A DNA stretch of 48,143 nucleotides from Chryseosolibacter histidinae (GCF_018598225.1 NZ_JAHESF010000049.1:1-48143), one strand, 5' to 3'. Counted from the stretch's first letter, positions 32,314 to 42,280 are shown. Numbers and translations: made by a program. Notes: generated from the sequence alone by a model not told the origin.

Positions 32314-33621
32314 CTAATTCGTTCTTTCAATGTCTGCTCCCAGCGCTTTCAAACGGCTGTCGATGTTCTGATAGCCGCGGTCGATCTGGTCGATGTTGGA
32401 GATCTCGCTGACACCGTTGGCCGATAGCGCTGCAATGAGCAACGATACGCCTGCCCGGATATCGGGAGAGGCCATTTTGATGCCGCGGAGCGACTGCCTT
32501 CTTTCGAGACCAATCACGGTAGCACGGTGAGGATCGCACAAAATGATCTGCGCGCCCATATCGATCAGCTTATCAACGAAGAACAACCTGCTCTCGAACA
32601 TCTTCTGATGGATGAGCACGGTTCCTTTCGCCTGTGTGGCAACTACCAGCACAATGCTGAGCAGGTCAGGTGTGAAACCTGGCCAGGGAGCATCGGCGAT
32701 GGTGAGAATAGAGCCGTCGATGAAGGTCTCGATCTCGTATCGCTCCTGCGAGGGAATGTGAATATCGTCGCCCCTGAACTCCATTTTGATGCCCAGGCGC
32801 CTGAAGATCTCAGGGATGATGCCGAGCATATCGATGCGGCAGTTCTTGATGGTGATCTCGGACTGTGTCATGGCGGCAAGGCCGATGAAGCTTCCGATCT
32901 CGATCATATCGGGGAGCAGGGTATGTTCTGTGCCGCCCAGTTTGTCAACGCCCTGGATGGTGATCAGGTTAGACCCGATGCCGCTGATCTTAGCGCCCAT
33001 GCGGTTGAGCATGAGGCACAGTTGCTGCAGGTAAGGCTCACAGGCCGCGTTGTAGATGGTGGTGGTGCCTTTGGCCAGCACGGCTGCCATGATGATGTTG
33101 GCCGTACCTGTTACCGAGGCTTCGTCCAGCAGCATGTAGCTTCCTTTCAGCTCGGAGGCATCGATGTGGAAGAGGTGCTCTGCCGAATCGAAATTGAATT
33201 TGGCGCCGAGCTTCTGAAACCCGATGAAGTGGGTGTCGAGCCTTCTTCTTCCGATCTTGTCACCACCGGGTTTGGGAATGCTGGCTTTTCCGAAACGGGC
33301 CAGGATCGGGCCCAGCAACATCACGGATCCGCGCAGCGCAGCAGCTTTCTTCCGGTAGTTCTCAGTCTCGAGGAACTGGGTATTGACGGATGCTGCTGTG
33401 AACCGGTAAGATTCGGCTCCCAGTTTTTCTACTTTGCATCCCAGGTCACCGATCAGATCGATGAGCTTGTTCACATCAACGATGTTGGGGATGTTATGGA
33501 TGGTGACGGGCTCTGAAGTGAGCAATACGGCGCTCAGGATCTGTAATGCTTCGTTCTTGGCGCCTTGCGGAATGATCTCACCTTTAAGTTTTTTTCCTCC
33601 GCGGATCTTAAAAACACTCAT
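32314..33621 (-). CDS. murA: UDP-N-acetylglucosamine 1-carboxyvinyltransferase with Asp at the fosfomycin site
   Basis: A 435-residue enzyme that transfers enolpyruvyl from PEP to UDP-GlcNAc, the first committed step of peptidoglycan synthesis. The two-domain EPSP-synthase-like fold is shown by AKNEALQILSAVLL at the start (Lys22 and Asn23 bind substrate) and ADAPWPGFTPDLLS. The mobile loop reads PKPGGDKIGRRRLD: residue 121 is Asp where most MurA have Cys115 (E. coli numbering). Known Asp-bearing MurA enzymes (Mycobacterium, Chlamydia) stay active but are not inactivated by fosfomycin. It lies downstream of the DUF4290 gene on the same strand, with a repeat element between them. Confidence 0.97.
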   Translation of the reverse strand: MSVFKIRGGKKLKGEIIPQGAKNEALQILSAVLLTSEPVTIHNIPNIVDVNKLIDLIGDLGCKVEKLGAESYRFTAASVNTQFLETENYRKKAAALRGSVMLLGPILARFGKASIPKPGGDKIGRRRLDTHFIGFQKLGAKFNFDSAEHLFHIDASELKGSYMLLDEASVTGTANIIMAAVLAKGTTTIYNAACEPYLQQLCLMLNRMGAKISGIGSNLITIQGVDKLGGTEHTLLPDMIEIGSFIGLAAMTQSEITIKNCRIDMLGIIPEIFRRLGIKMEFRGDDIHIPSQERYEIETFIDGSILTIADAPWPGFTPDLLSIVLVVATQAKGTVLIHQKMFESRLFFVDKLIDMGAQIILCDPHRATVIGLERRQSLRGIKMASPDIRAGVSLLIAALSANGVSEISNIDQIDRGYQNIDSRLKALGADIERTN

Positions 33622-33693
33622 TTACTACAATTGAAGTTTATCCCGGTGGCTGCCGGGTATGCAATTGACAAAAAAATAATGCCTTGAATATGG

Positions 33694-33811
33694 AGAGAGT
33701 CTCAAAAGTCCATCCTCCGAACAGGGCACCGAGAAGATTCCACGGTCGTGTTACACAAACGGGGATGTTTCGCTGGCGCTCAACATGACGGACGACTTTT
33801 GAGGCAACCTC
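33694..33811. repeat. MITE-like element copy 2, between the DUF4290 gene and murA
   Basis: The ends CTCAAAAGTC (33701-33710) and GACTTTTGAG (33794-33803) are exact inverted repeats. The interior CGGGGATGTTTC (33760) and the 24 bases at 33780-33803 match the copy at 30369-30495. The rest of the interior differs. It sits eight bases after the DUF4290 gene's stop codon on the minus strand. Confidence 0.78.
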
Positions 33812-33819
33812 GTGACCTC

Positions 33820-34533
33820 TTACTGGTCTCTTCTTCTGCGGAAGTTGTTACCCTTATGGCCGCCGCCTTTATTGAACTGACGATGACCGCCGCCACCACC
33901 TTGTCCCTGTCTGCGCCTGTCGTTGCCTTCGTTGCTGCTGCCACCTGTTGGCTTCAGCTTCTTGCGTTCTTTGTAGAGCTTTTCGAACAGGTTGTCTTCG
34001 CGCACTTTTTCGATGGTCATGTTCAGCGCTCCGCCCGACATCTCCTGGATATCTTTCAGGATCACCGAGTCATCGATGGTTTCCTTGTTCCAGTTGCCGT
34101 AAAAGGTCTTCATCAGTTTGCCCAGGTAGATGATGGCATCTTCGCGTTCCTGCGGATCTTCCTTCTTCAGGGCTTCCTTCACCAGCTTCTCGATGTTTTT
34201 GCCGTAGTGCTTGAAACGAACCTGGCTCTGCGGATAATCCACCTTCAACGGTTTTTTGAACAGGATTTCCCGTTCAGGCGTAGGGAAAGGATTATTGACA
34301 TCAAGATTAAAGTCTGCGATAATGTACAGGTCGTCCCATACACGCTGCGGATTTTCGGGCTGTTCTTTAACGGTTGGCGTAAGCTGCTTGATGAGCTCAA
34401 TAAGCGTGTAGGCCAGTTCAGTGCGCTTCTCCTTGCTTGGATTGTTGCGGATGTACTCCACAAGCTTCTGAACGTTGCGGCCATATTCTTTCAAAATAAT
34501 GTGCGGCCGCTGGGTATTGTATTCTCCTATCAT
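33820..34533 (-). CDS. DUF4290 protein with RGG-like basic tail
   Basis: A 237-residue protein whose first ~190 residues match DUF4290, a Bacteroidota-specific helical family of unknown role that I recall as a frequent neighbour of murA. The opening EYNTQRPHIILKEYGRNVQKL is typical. The last ~43 residues are low-complexity Gly/Arg/Asn/His/Gln (GGGGGHRQFNKGGGHKG, ending FRRRRDQ), like RGG-type RNA-binding tails. A perfect promoter is 130 bases upstream (34660-34690). The gene and murA are on the same strand and may share a transcript interrupted by the repeat element. A role in RNA binding or cell-wall control is inference. Confidence 0.85.
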   Translation of the reverse strand: MIGEYNTQRPHIILKEYGRNVQKLVEYIRNNPSKEKRTELAYTLIELIKQLTPTVKEQPENPQRVWDDLYIIADFNLDVNNPFPTPEREILFKKPLKVDYPQSQVRFKHYGKNIEKLVKEALKKEDPQEREDAIIYLGKLMKTFYGNWNKETIDDSVILKDIQEMSGGALNMTIEKVREDNLFEKLYKERKKLKPTGGSSNEGNDRRRQGQGGGGGHRQFNKGGGHKGNNFRRRRDQ

Positions 34534-34659
34534 AAAATGTGATTCGGTATGATCGATTGTGATCCGTTTGTTAAAAGATGAACTCTAAAAAGACAGGCCT
34601 TACTTACGAAAAGGGATGTATTCTTTATCCTTTTAACGAATCAATAACTTCAGGTCTGG

Positions 34660-34690
34660 CAAAGCTAAAAAATAAGGTTTACACGACAAA
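34660..34690 (-). promoter_or_regulatory. Consensus promoter upstream of the DUF4290 gene and murA
   Basis: On the minus strand TTTG (34690-34687), then 19 bases, then TAGCTTTG (34667-34660): a perfect TTTG-N19-TAnnTTTG. It begins four bases after the helicase stop codon and leaves a leader of about 120 bases before the DUF4290 ATG. Confidence 0.8.
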
Positions 34691-34693
34691 ATA

Positions 34694-36970
34694 CTAAGGA
34701 TTAGCTTCTTTTACAATCCTCAGCTTGGCAAAGCTCAAAAGCAGGGTTTTTTCGCCTGCTTCATTGAAGTTGATCTTCGCTTTTTTATCGGCTCCTGACA
34801 TATCCATCAGCACCACGGTTCCAAAACCGAACTTGGGGTGCTCCACTTTCATGCCGGCTTGCAGCGCCGAAGTATCGCTCGGTATAAAATCAGCTGGCGG
34901 TGTATAGGCTGCGGGTTTGGCCTTGGCCACGGGAGCGGATGAGATCGTCTTTTTGATACCGTTCACCAGGTTTTTAGCATACTGGCTCGACGGTGGCGGA
35001 GCAGATTCGATGCCCGCATATTTGGAGCTTACCTTGATAAACCGCTGATCCACATCGTCGAGGAAACGGCTGGGCTCGCAGTTCTTCAGTCGCCCGAAAC
35101 GATATCGGCTGAGGGCATAAGACAGGTACAGCCTTTTTTCGGCACGGGTAATGGCAACGTAGAAAAGCCTTCTTTCCTCTTCCAGGTCGGCACGGCTGCT
35201 CAGCATCATCTGCGAGGGAAAAAGATCCTCTTCCAACCCCACAATGTATACGTATTTGAACTCAAGCCCCTTGGCCATGTGAATGGTCATCAGCGTGACC
35301 TTGTCAGGATCCTTATCCTTGTCTTCATCCTGGCCGGTGACGAGTGACACTTCCTGGAGGAAAGCGCCGAGACTCCTGTCTTCCCGGTCGGGTGTATCGG
35401 TAAATTCCTTGATGGCGTTCAGCAATTCCTGTACGTTCTCGTACCGGCTCAGGCCTTCAACGGTTTTGTCTTCGTACAGCTCACGCAGCAATCCCGATCC
35501 TTTGGCGATCTCGAAAGCGGCTTCATAGGCATCTTTCCGACCGAGCTCCATGCTGAAGCGTTTGATCATAGCCACAAAATCCTCGATCGGCGCGGCAGCC
35601 CTTCCGCCGACAAAAGGTGAAGGATTCTGCAATATTTCCCAGATGGAGGTGCCGTGATCGTTGGCAGCGACTACGATCTTGTCTACAGTGCTGTCGCCGA
35701 TGCCACGCTTGGGCAGGTTGATGATCCTCCGGAAGGAAGCTTCATCCTGCTGGTTGAGTGAAAAGCGCAGGTACGCCAGCAGGTCCTTGATCTCCTTTCG
35801 CTGATAGAATGAGAGACCGCCAATGACCTTGTACTTGATATTCATTCTGCGCAGCGATTCTTCAATGGCCCTCGACTGGCTGTTGGTTCTATAGAGAATG
35901 GCAAAGTCGCTGAACTTCAGCTGGTGCTGCATCCGCTCTTCAAAAATGGAGGAAGCAACCAGGCGACCTTCTTCATTGTCGGATACTGCCTTGATCAGCT
36001 CGATGAGATTTCCTTCTTCGTTTTGGGTCCATACGTTTTTGGGAAGCTGTGCCCGGTTGCGCTTGATCACCGAGTTGGCAGCATTCACAATATTTTGTGT
36101 AGACCGGTAGTTCTGTTCGAGCTTGTAAACTTTAAGATCGGGATAGTCGCGCTCGAAGTTCAGGATGTTGGTGATGTCTGCGCCGCGGAATGCGTAAATG
36201 CTTTGGGCGTCATCTCCCACCACACAGATGTTCTGCCTCACGGCGGCCAGCTTGCGGATGATGAAGTACTGGCACAGGTTGGTATCCTGGAACTCATCCA
36301 CCATCACATAATGAAAACGATGCTGGTATTTGTTGAGCACCTCGAGGTGTTCTTTAAAAAGTTTGTCGGTATTGAAGAGCAGGTCGTCAAAATCCATGGC
36401 GCCCGACTTGAAGCAGCGCGTAGCATAGATCTTGTAGATCTTTCCCATCTCCGGCCGCATGTTCGCTGCATCGTCGCCCATGAGCTCGGCATTGGTCAGA
36501 TACTCAGACCAGCTGATGAGCCTGTTTTTGGCTGCAGAGATACGGTTATAGACGGTGTTCGCTTTGTAGATATTGTCATCCAGTCCCTGTTCTTTCACGA
36601 TAGACCTGATGAGCGACTTCGAATCGTCGGTATCATAGATGGTGAAGTCGTTCGGGTAACCCAGGTGATGGCCTTCTGCACGCAGAATGCGGGCAAATAC
36701 TGAGTGAAAGGTTCCCATCCAGAGGTTTCTGGCTTCGTGGCCTACCACCTTCTCGATGCGTTCGCGCATTTCACGAGCCGCTTTGTTGGTAAAAGTGAGC
36801 GCCATAATGTTGAAGGGATCAACATTTTTGCTCTGGATCAGGTGAGCAATGCGGTAAGTCAGCACCCGTGTCTTGCCAGAGCCGGCACCGGCAATGAGCA
36901 TACAGGGTCCATCGGTATTCAATACCCCTTGACGCTGGGGTTCATTCAGGCTCTCTAGATATTCTAACAT
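34694..36970 (-). CDS. pcrA: UvrD/PcrA-type 3'-5' DNA helicase
   Basis: A 758-residue superfamily 1A helicase for repair and for clearing proteins from DNA. Motif I is GAGSGKTRVLTYRIAHL (Walker A GAGSGKT), motif II is VDEFQDTN, motif III GDDAQSIYAFRGAD, motif IV LEQNYRST, motif V TIHMAKGLEFKYV, and motif VI VAITRAEKRLYLSY. A C-terminal Tudor-like segment (GMKVEHPKFGFGTVV) as in PcrA, which binds RNA polymerase, ends the protein. The ATG at 36970 (MLEYLESLNEPQR) is preferred over a GTG 21 bases earlier. It is transcribed alone, and the promoter for the next gene starts four bases after its stop. Confidence 0.95.
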   Translation of the reverse strand: MLEYLESLNEPQRQGVLNTDGPCMLIAGAGSGKTRVLTYRIAHLIQSKNVDPFNIMALTFTNKAAREMRERIEKVVGHEARNLWMGTFHSVFARILRAEGHHLGYPNDFTIYDTDDSKSLIRSIVKEQGLDDNIYKANTVYNRISAAKNRLISWSEYLTNAELMGDDAANMRPEMGKIYKIYATRCFKSGAMDFDDLLFNTDKLFKEHLEVLNKYQHRFHYVMVDEFQDTNLCQYFIIRKLAAVRQNICVVGDDAQSIYAFRGADITNILNFERDYPDLKVYKLEQNYRSTQNIVNAANSVIKRNRAQLPKNVWTQNEEGNLIELIKAVSDNEEGRLVASSIFEERMQHQLKFSDFAILYRTNSQSRAIEESLRRMNIKYKVIGGLSFYQRKEIKDLLAYLRFSLNQQDEASFRRIINLPKRGIGDSTVDKIVVAANDHGTSIWEILQNPSPFVGGRAAAPIEDFVAMIKRFSMELGRKDAYEAAFEIAKGSGLLRELYEDKTVEGLSRYENVQELLNAIKEFTDTPDREDRSLGAFLQEVSLVTGQDEDKDKDPDKVTLMTIHMAKGLEFKYVYIVGLEEDLFPSQMMLSSRADLEEERRLFYVAITRAEKRLYLSYALSRYRFGRLKNCEPSRFLDDVDQRFIKVSSKYAGIESAPPPSSQYAKNLVNGIKKTISSAPVAKAKPAAYTPPADFIPSDTSALQAGMKVEHPKFGFGTVVLMDMSGADKKAKINFNEAGEKTLLLSFAKLRIVKEANP

Positions 36971-37344
36971 TTCAGGTGCAAAATAAAACACTAAGTCAGA
37001 CTATACGCTGACCAAAAACAGTTTTTTGAAGAATGATTTGAGGCAGGCCGAATAACTCACTATCGAATAGTCACTTAAGGACGTTCAGATCACCTTAAAT
37101 TTTTCCGGATAAAATATCCAAACCGGGAAGCTTTTTTCCGGCCTTACTTTCTACTCAACAACAAAAAAACTAAAAAAAATTTCCAGCGCCCCGAACAATC
37201 GATTTCCCGGGCACGGCAAACGAATGTGATTGAAATTTTATTCTGAATAAGCAATCGTTTACGATACGTTACGGTGATAATATGAATTTTTTCGGAATAT
37301 AATTCTGAATAATTTTCATTCAACCTAAATCTAAACCTATACCT
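36971..37344. other. 374-bp divergent intergenic region between pcrA and susC
   Basis: AT-rich with no gene, repeat array or tRNA. Two copies of ATTCTGAATAA lie at 37240-37250 and 37302-37312, 62 bases apart, upstream of the susC ATG; they could be regulator sites. No perfect TAnnTTTG element is present for either gene. A near match (TTATTTTG, minus strand, 36986-36979) lies just before the helicase start. Confidence 0.5.
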
Positions 37345-40300
37345 ATGAAGAGGATTCTACTACTGCACCTCGCGGTGGCCTTGCCTATTATTATGGCCTG
37401 GGCCCAGGAACGTACCATTACCGGAAAGGTAACATCAACAGACGATGGCTCTGCTTTACCGGGTGTCAACGTAATCTTAAAGGGAACTACTACCGGAACT
37501 GTAACGGATGCCGATGGCCGTTTTTCCCTGACGCTTTCAGGAGCGCAGGGTGGTGTGCTCGCTTTTTCGTTCATCGGCCTGGAGACGAAGGAAGTGCCGA
37601 TTACCGAAAGCGCTGTGCTGGATGTTGCCATGGCCTCGGATATTACGCAGCTTTCTGAAGTAGTTGTTACCGGTGTGGGCGTTGCAACGGATAAGCGACG
37701 GATCGCTATTTCGGTCGAGTCTGTAACCTCAGAGCAATTGCCACAAGCTCCATCTGCGTCCATCGATCAGGCGCTGGTGGGCAAGATCGCCGGCGCACAA
37801 ATATCCAGCGTAAGCGGTACACCGGGCGCAGATGTGAATATTCTGCTTCGTGGTATCAACACACTCAACCGCGGTACGTCGCCCATGATCATGATCGACG
37901 GGATCCAGGTGGGTGCCACCAGTCTTCAGACCATCGACCTCAACTCGATTGAAAGGGTGGAAGTGGTGCAGGGCGCTGCGGCGGCTACCATCTACGGCGC
38001 GCAGGGTGCCAACGGTGTGATCCAGCTGTTCACCAAAAAAGGAAAGAGTGGCAAGCTCAGCATCGATATTTCTTCGAGCATTGCCGAGAACACGTACCTG
38101 AACGTGGGCGGATTGAGCAAGGCACGTTACCACGCCTTTGCAACCGATGCAAGCAACAACGTGATCGGCTCTTCGGGCAATCCCATTACTTTCGATGAAG
38201 TGAACGGTGTGTACACAGAAAATGTGCAGTACAACTCCACCGATCCCACCATCAAGAATGACAAGGCTTACGATGCCAACCTGAAATACATCGATCATTT
38301 CGCCTTCTTTTTTAAACCAGCCAACACCATCAACAACAGCATCGCTATTTCAGGTGGTGGTGAGAAATCTGATTTCAGCATCTCCGCTTCGAACAGTCAC
38401 CAGGAAAGCAACGTGATCGATAATGGTTATTGGGAACGGAGCAACCTGACAGCCAACATCGGCACTGATTTGTTCAAGGGACTTAAGCTGAGAAGCATCA
38501 CGCAGCTGGCTTATACCAAGAGCACGCTGAAGACGGATGACCGCACCATCGTTTATGGATTGCTGAACGCGTACCCATTTGCCGATTTCGGACGCAGAAC
38601 CACCGATGGCACCATTCCCTTCAACCTGAATCAGACCATCGGCATCAATGCTTCGAACCCGTTGTACCGCCAGGAGTATGTTGACAACAACGACAATACG
38701 GTTGACATCATCCAGAATTTCAACCTCAACTACAAGTTCCCGAAATTCCTGGAGCTAGATGCCAAATACGGGTTGAACTATCAGACCAAGGACCGCGTGC
38801 TGGAATACAGGAACCAGTCTAACAACGCCAACATCAAATACTGGCTCACGCAGAGCACAGCGCGTTATATCTCCAACTACAACACAAACAACGCGGGAGA
38901 CCTCACCAAGTATGCCAACAGCAAGGTGTTCCAGAATTTTTTGAGCACGGCCACGCTGGTGTTTGATCTCAAAGATGATTTTGGAAGCAACATTCCTTTG
39001 AGAACAGTAACACAGGCAGCGTTCGACTGGCGCAAGAATGTGATCAAGGAATACACGGTTGCAGCCATGGGCCTGCCCGCCAGTTATGAACCCTACAACG
39101 GTGCGTATGCCAGCTCGTGGCGTGTGTACCGCGACTATGAAGAGCCATTTGTTACCTATGGTTACCTGATCAATCAGCGTTTGGAGTATGATGACTTCGT
39201 AGGAGTTTCCGGCGGTTTCCGCAGCGATTATTCTTCAGCCTTCGGCAGGGGATCGAAGCCCTTTACTTTTCCACGGGGCGATGTATACTTCAGGTTATCG
39301 GGGCTTGACTTCTGGGAGTCGACTGCTGTGAACAGCTTTTTGCCGGAGTTAAAGCTCAGGGCTGCCTATGGAGAAGCGGGCATCCAACCGAAACCTTTCG
39401 ATCGTTATGTAACGCTCACGCCACTGGTGATCGGTACTTCCACGGGCTTCTATTACAAGTACAATCAAAGCAACCCTGACCTCAGCGTGGAGGTTTCAAA
39501 AGAGTTTGAGCTGGGTGCTGATCTCGTGTTCTCTTTGTTCAAGAGCGCCAGCTGGCTGAATGAGGTCGCGTTATCTGCTACCTACTGGGACCGCAAAACC
39601 GAAGATGCGATCTATCCTGTGGACCTTGCGCCTTCCACCGGTCTGGGTACACTGCTTGATAATACCTTTTCGCTGGGATCGCACGGCTTTCAGTTCTCCA
39701 TCAACTCAACGGCTTACCAGGGAGGTGCCATTACCTGGAATACCACCGTTAACTACGGAAAGCAGACCTCTGAGATCCTGTCGATCAACACGGGTCAGCC
39801 CATCGTGATCCTCTCGAGCGCCGGAAGCACGAACTATGTGCTGAAGGCTGGTGACAAGGTAGGGCAGCTTTACGGATACAAGACGCTGAGCCGTGTGGAT
39901 GCCAAGGCTCCGAACGGGTCGTACTTTATACCCGAAAGCGACCAGAGCTTATATACCGTTGCGAGTAACGGATACGTTGTGAACAAGGCTACCAAACAAC
40001 CCTATTTTACGGCCGACAAGTTCAGCTTCGGTGACCCGAATCCGAAATTCAACATGTCGTTCATCAATGACATTACGTATAAAAGCTTCCTCACGTTTTC
40101 ATTCCAGTTCGATTGGGTCTATGGAAGCCATCTCTACAACCAGACCAAGGAGTGGATGTATCGCGACGGGATCCATGCTGACTATGCTGTTCCCATCACC
40201 ATCGAAAACCCCAGCGGCGAACGTGAGACCGGCGCCTGGACCGCCTTCTATCGTGGCGTCTATGCGCAGAGAACTGCTAATGGCACGAAGGACTACTTCT

Positions 40301-40554
40301 ACGAAGATGCATCTTTCCTGCGCCTGCGGAACATTGCTGTAGGATTTGACCTGGCGAAAGCATTCAATATGCCTGCGTTCAAAAAACTTCAGCTGGTTCT
40401 TTCAGGAAGAAACCTGTGGACCGTAACAGACTATACAGGCTTTGATCCGGAGATCAGCTCGGGTACGGCCAACTCTGCCTGGGACCGCGGTACGGATCAC
40501 AGCACCATGCCGAACTTCAAATCGTATCAGGCAACGCTGAACATCGGTTTCTAA
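37345..40554 (+). CDS. SusC/RagA-type TonB-dependent outer-membrane transporter
   Basis: A 1069-residue outer-membrane beta-barrel. The signal peptide is MKRILLLHLAVALPIIMAWA. A carboxypeptidase-regulatory-like domain follows at about 22-105 (TITGKVTSTDDGSALPGVNV, VTDADGRFSLT). The TonB-box-like and plug regions are LSEVVVTGVG and VEVVQGAAAATIYGAQGANGVI. (Quoted in short pieces.) A barrel of about 22 strands ends at SYQATLNIGF. SusC proteins form sealed import complexes with a SusD lid, here the next gene (24-bp gap). No glycan-degrading enzyme, FecR or sigma factor is adjacent, so the substrate may be a peptide or other nutrient rather than a polysaccharide. Confidence 0.93.
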   Translation: MKRILLLHLAVALPIIMAWAQERTITGKVTSTDDGSALPGVNVILKGTTTGTVTDADGRFSLTLSGAQGGVLAFSFIGLETKEVPITESAVLDVAMASDITQLSEVVVTGVGVATDKRRIAISVESVTSEQLPQAPSASIDQALVGKIAGAQISSVSGTPGADVNILLRGINTLNRGTSPMIMIDGIQVGATSLQTIDLNSIERVEVVQGAAAATIYGAQGANGVIQLFTKKGKSGKLSIDISSSIAENTYLNVGGLSKARYHAFATDASNNVIGSSGNPITFDEVNGVYTENVQYNSTDPTIKNDKAYDANLKYIDHFAFFFKPANTINNSIAISGGGEKSDFSISASNSHQESNVIDNGYWERSNLTANIGTDLFKGLKLRSITQLAYTKSTLKTDDRTIVYGLLNAYPFADFGRRTTDGTIPFNLNQTIGINASNPLYRQEYVDNNDNTVDIIQNFNLNYKFPKFLELDAKYGLNYQTKDRVLEYRNQSNNANIKYWLTQSTARYISNYNTNNAGDLTKYANSKVFQNFLSTATLVFDLKDDFGSNIPLRTVTQAAFDWRKNVIKEYTVAAMGLPASYEPYNGAYASSWRVYRDYEEPFVTYGYLINQRLEYDDFVGVSGGFRSDYSSAFGRGSKPFTFPRGDVYFRLSGLDFWESTAVNSFLPELKLRAAYGEAGIQPKPFDRYVTLTPLVIGTSTGFYYKYNQSNPDLSVEVSKEFELGADLVFSLFKSASWLNEVALSATYWDRKTEDAIYPVDLAPSTGLGTLLDNTFSLGSHGFQFSINSTAYQGGAITWNTTVNYGKQTSEILSINTGQPIVILSSAGSTNYVLKAGDKVGQLYGYKTLSRVDAKAPNGSYFIPESDQSLYTVASNGYVVNKATKQPYFTADKFSFGDPNPKFNMSFINDITYKSFLTFSFQFDWVYGSHLYNQTKEWMYRDGIHADYAVPITIENPSGERETGAWTAFYRGVYAQRTANGTKDYFYEDASFLRLRNIAVGFDLAKAFNMPAFKKLQLVLSGRNLWTVTDYTGFDPEISSGTANSAWDRGTDHSTMPNFKSYQATLNIGF

Positions 40555-40578
40555 GTTTCACCATTTAAGATTACGATC

Positions 40579-42261
40579 ATGAACAAACTAAAAATATTAT
40601 TCTCAACGCTTCTGTTCGCCGGGATTGTCAGCGCGTGCAAGGACGACCTCGATGTGCTCAATCCCAATCAGCCCGATTCCAAGGCCATCCGCACCGAAAC
40701 GGGTATTATTTCCTTCGGTGAAGGTGTCTACATCACGGGATTCAAGGACGTGAAATATTACGACGGTGTTCCCGGCTATTTCTGGTCTGGCGCCATTGCC
40801 AATCACGAGCTCATGGGTGATGTGATCGGCACAGACATCGCCAACATATTCATTAACCAGATCGGCTGCCCCGACGAGGTTACGCTTGATAACGGAAGCG
40901 TTCTTGTGAACCCCAATGCACCCAGCAAGCAGGTCGACTTCATCCGCATCACGGCCAACGTGAACTCTACCGGTTACCAGAACTCGATCTACTATGAATG
41001 GGCTTACATGTACAACATCAACAACCTGTGTAACACCATTCTCAGCAATGTTGATCTTGTTAATTATTCAGGCGATGCTGAAACCAAAAAGAGTGTGCTC
41101 CGCGCATGGGCGTACTGGTGGAAGGGTTATGCGTATTCACGGATCGGCTCGATCTATTACGCCGGCCTGATCCTTGACAACGCCAACGGTGAAGCGGTGA
41201 CGGGCACCAACGGCAATTATGTAACGAAGGAGGCGATGATCGCAGAAGCCAACAGCAACCTGGATAAAGCCGCGGGCATCCTCAGCGGGCTTACGGTGAA
41301 CAGCGATTATACTGCTACGATGCAGGGACTGATTCCTGCTTTTAACCGCGTGGGCAGAGGCGGTGTGCTGAGCCCGGCAATGTGGGTGCGGAACATCAAC
41401 ACCTTAAAGGCCCGCAATGTGCTGGTGAACACCCGGGTGAAGGATATGACCCCTGCCAAGTGGAACGAAATACTGACACTGACGGCGAGCGGCGTAACCA
41501 GCTCGGATTATGTTTTTACAGGACGTACGAACGCCACAGGAGATTTTCTAGCACCCACCACCGGATCTGTTTCGGCAAAAACTGCCGGAACGTCTACCTA
41601 CAAAATTTCCGAGCGCCTGATCCAGGATTTCAAGGCGGGCGATAAACGATTCACCAACAATTTCAAGATCAGGGTGAAGTCGGCTACTGACCCTACCGTT
41701 ACGCCTTACATCGGCGAGACCTCACGTGGCAATGCGTTCTTTACGCGATGGGAGCTCATCAACCGCGGTGCGGCAGGCTCTGAAGGTGAAGCAGGCGTGA
41801 TCAAATTTGCCGATCAGAATGCGGGCGGTTATGAGCTTTTCCTGGCCAGCTCTTACGAGGAAAATGCACTGATGCGTGCTGAAGCGTTGATCCATACCGC
41901 TTCGATCGATGATGGCCTGGCGTTGGTCGACGCTGTTCGTACGTACCAGGGCTCAGCACTGGCCGCCGTGTCAGCAACAGGGCTTACCTTCGACCAGGCG
42001 GTAGAAGAGCTGCGGAAAGAAAGAAGAATTGGTCTTTTGTTCCGGGCGTTGTCGTTCTATGATGCACGGCGCTGGGGTGTGATCGATCCGGTATCGGCGG
42101 GTGGTGGTCGTAAGAATGCCATCGCGTTGAGCAAAACAGGGGTGGTCAGCACCAATGCTACGATCAATTACAACTTCCTCGATTACTGGGATGTTCCTGA
42201 TAATGAGATCGTGTACAATCCACCGGCTGCCGGAAGCGCGCCAACCACAAACCCGAGATAA
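40579..42261 (+). CDS. SusD/RagB-type nutrient-binding lipoprotein
   Basis: A 560-residue surface lipoprotein that acts as the substrate-binding lid on the SusC transporter upstream. The lipobox is VSAC (Cys about 20). The N-terminal part has the SusD-typical LNPNQPD and a TPR-like helical set (YYEWAYMYNINNLCNTIL, RAWAYWWKGYAYSRIGSIYYA). The C-terminal family motif is EELRKERRIGLLFRALSFYDARRWG. A terminator follows at 42281, so the SusCD transcript ends before the amidohydrolase gene. No clue in the sequence names the ligand. Confidence 0.92.
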   Translation: MNKLKILFSTLLFAGIVSACKDDLDVLNPNQPDSKAIRTETGIISFGEGVYITGFKDVKYYDGVPGYFWSGAIANHELMGDVIGTDIANIFINQIGCPDEVTLDNGSVLVNPNAPSKQVDFIRITANVNSTGYQNSIYYEWAYMYNINNLCNTILSNVDLVNYSGDAETKKSVLRAWAYWWKGYAYSRIGSIYYAGLILDNANGEAVTGTNGNYVTKEAMIAEANSNLDKAAGILSGLTVNSDYTATMQGLIPAFNRVGRGGVLSPAMWVRNINTLKARNVLVNTRVKDMTPAKWNEILTLTASGVTSSDYVFTGRTNATGDFLAPTTGSVSAKTAGTSTYKISERLIQDFKAGDKRFTNNFKIRVKSATDPTVTPYIGETSRGNAFFTRWELINRGAAGSEGEAGVIKFADQNAGGYELFLASSYEENALMRAEALIHTASIDDGLALVDAVRTYQGSALAAVSATGLTFDQAVEELRKERRIGLLFRALSFYDARRWGVIDPVSAGGGRKNAIALSKTGVVSTNATINYNFLDYWDVPDNEIVYNPPAAGSAPTTNPR

Positions 42262-42280
42262 TAATAAAAGCCACTTACAT

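Noticed and set aside
32527-33516. Long open frame on the plus strand opposite murA
   Set aside because: It is the complement of a well-conserved gene with no domain sense and no promoter; a shadow frame caused by codon bias.
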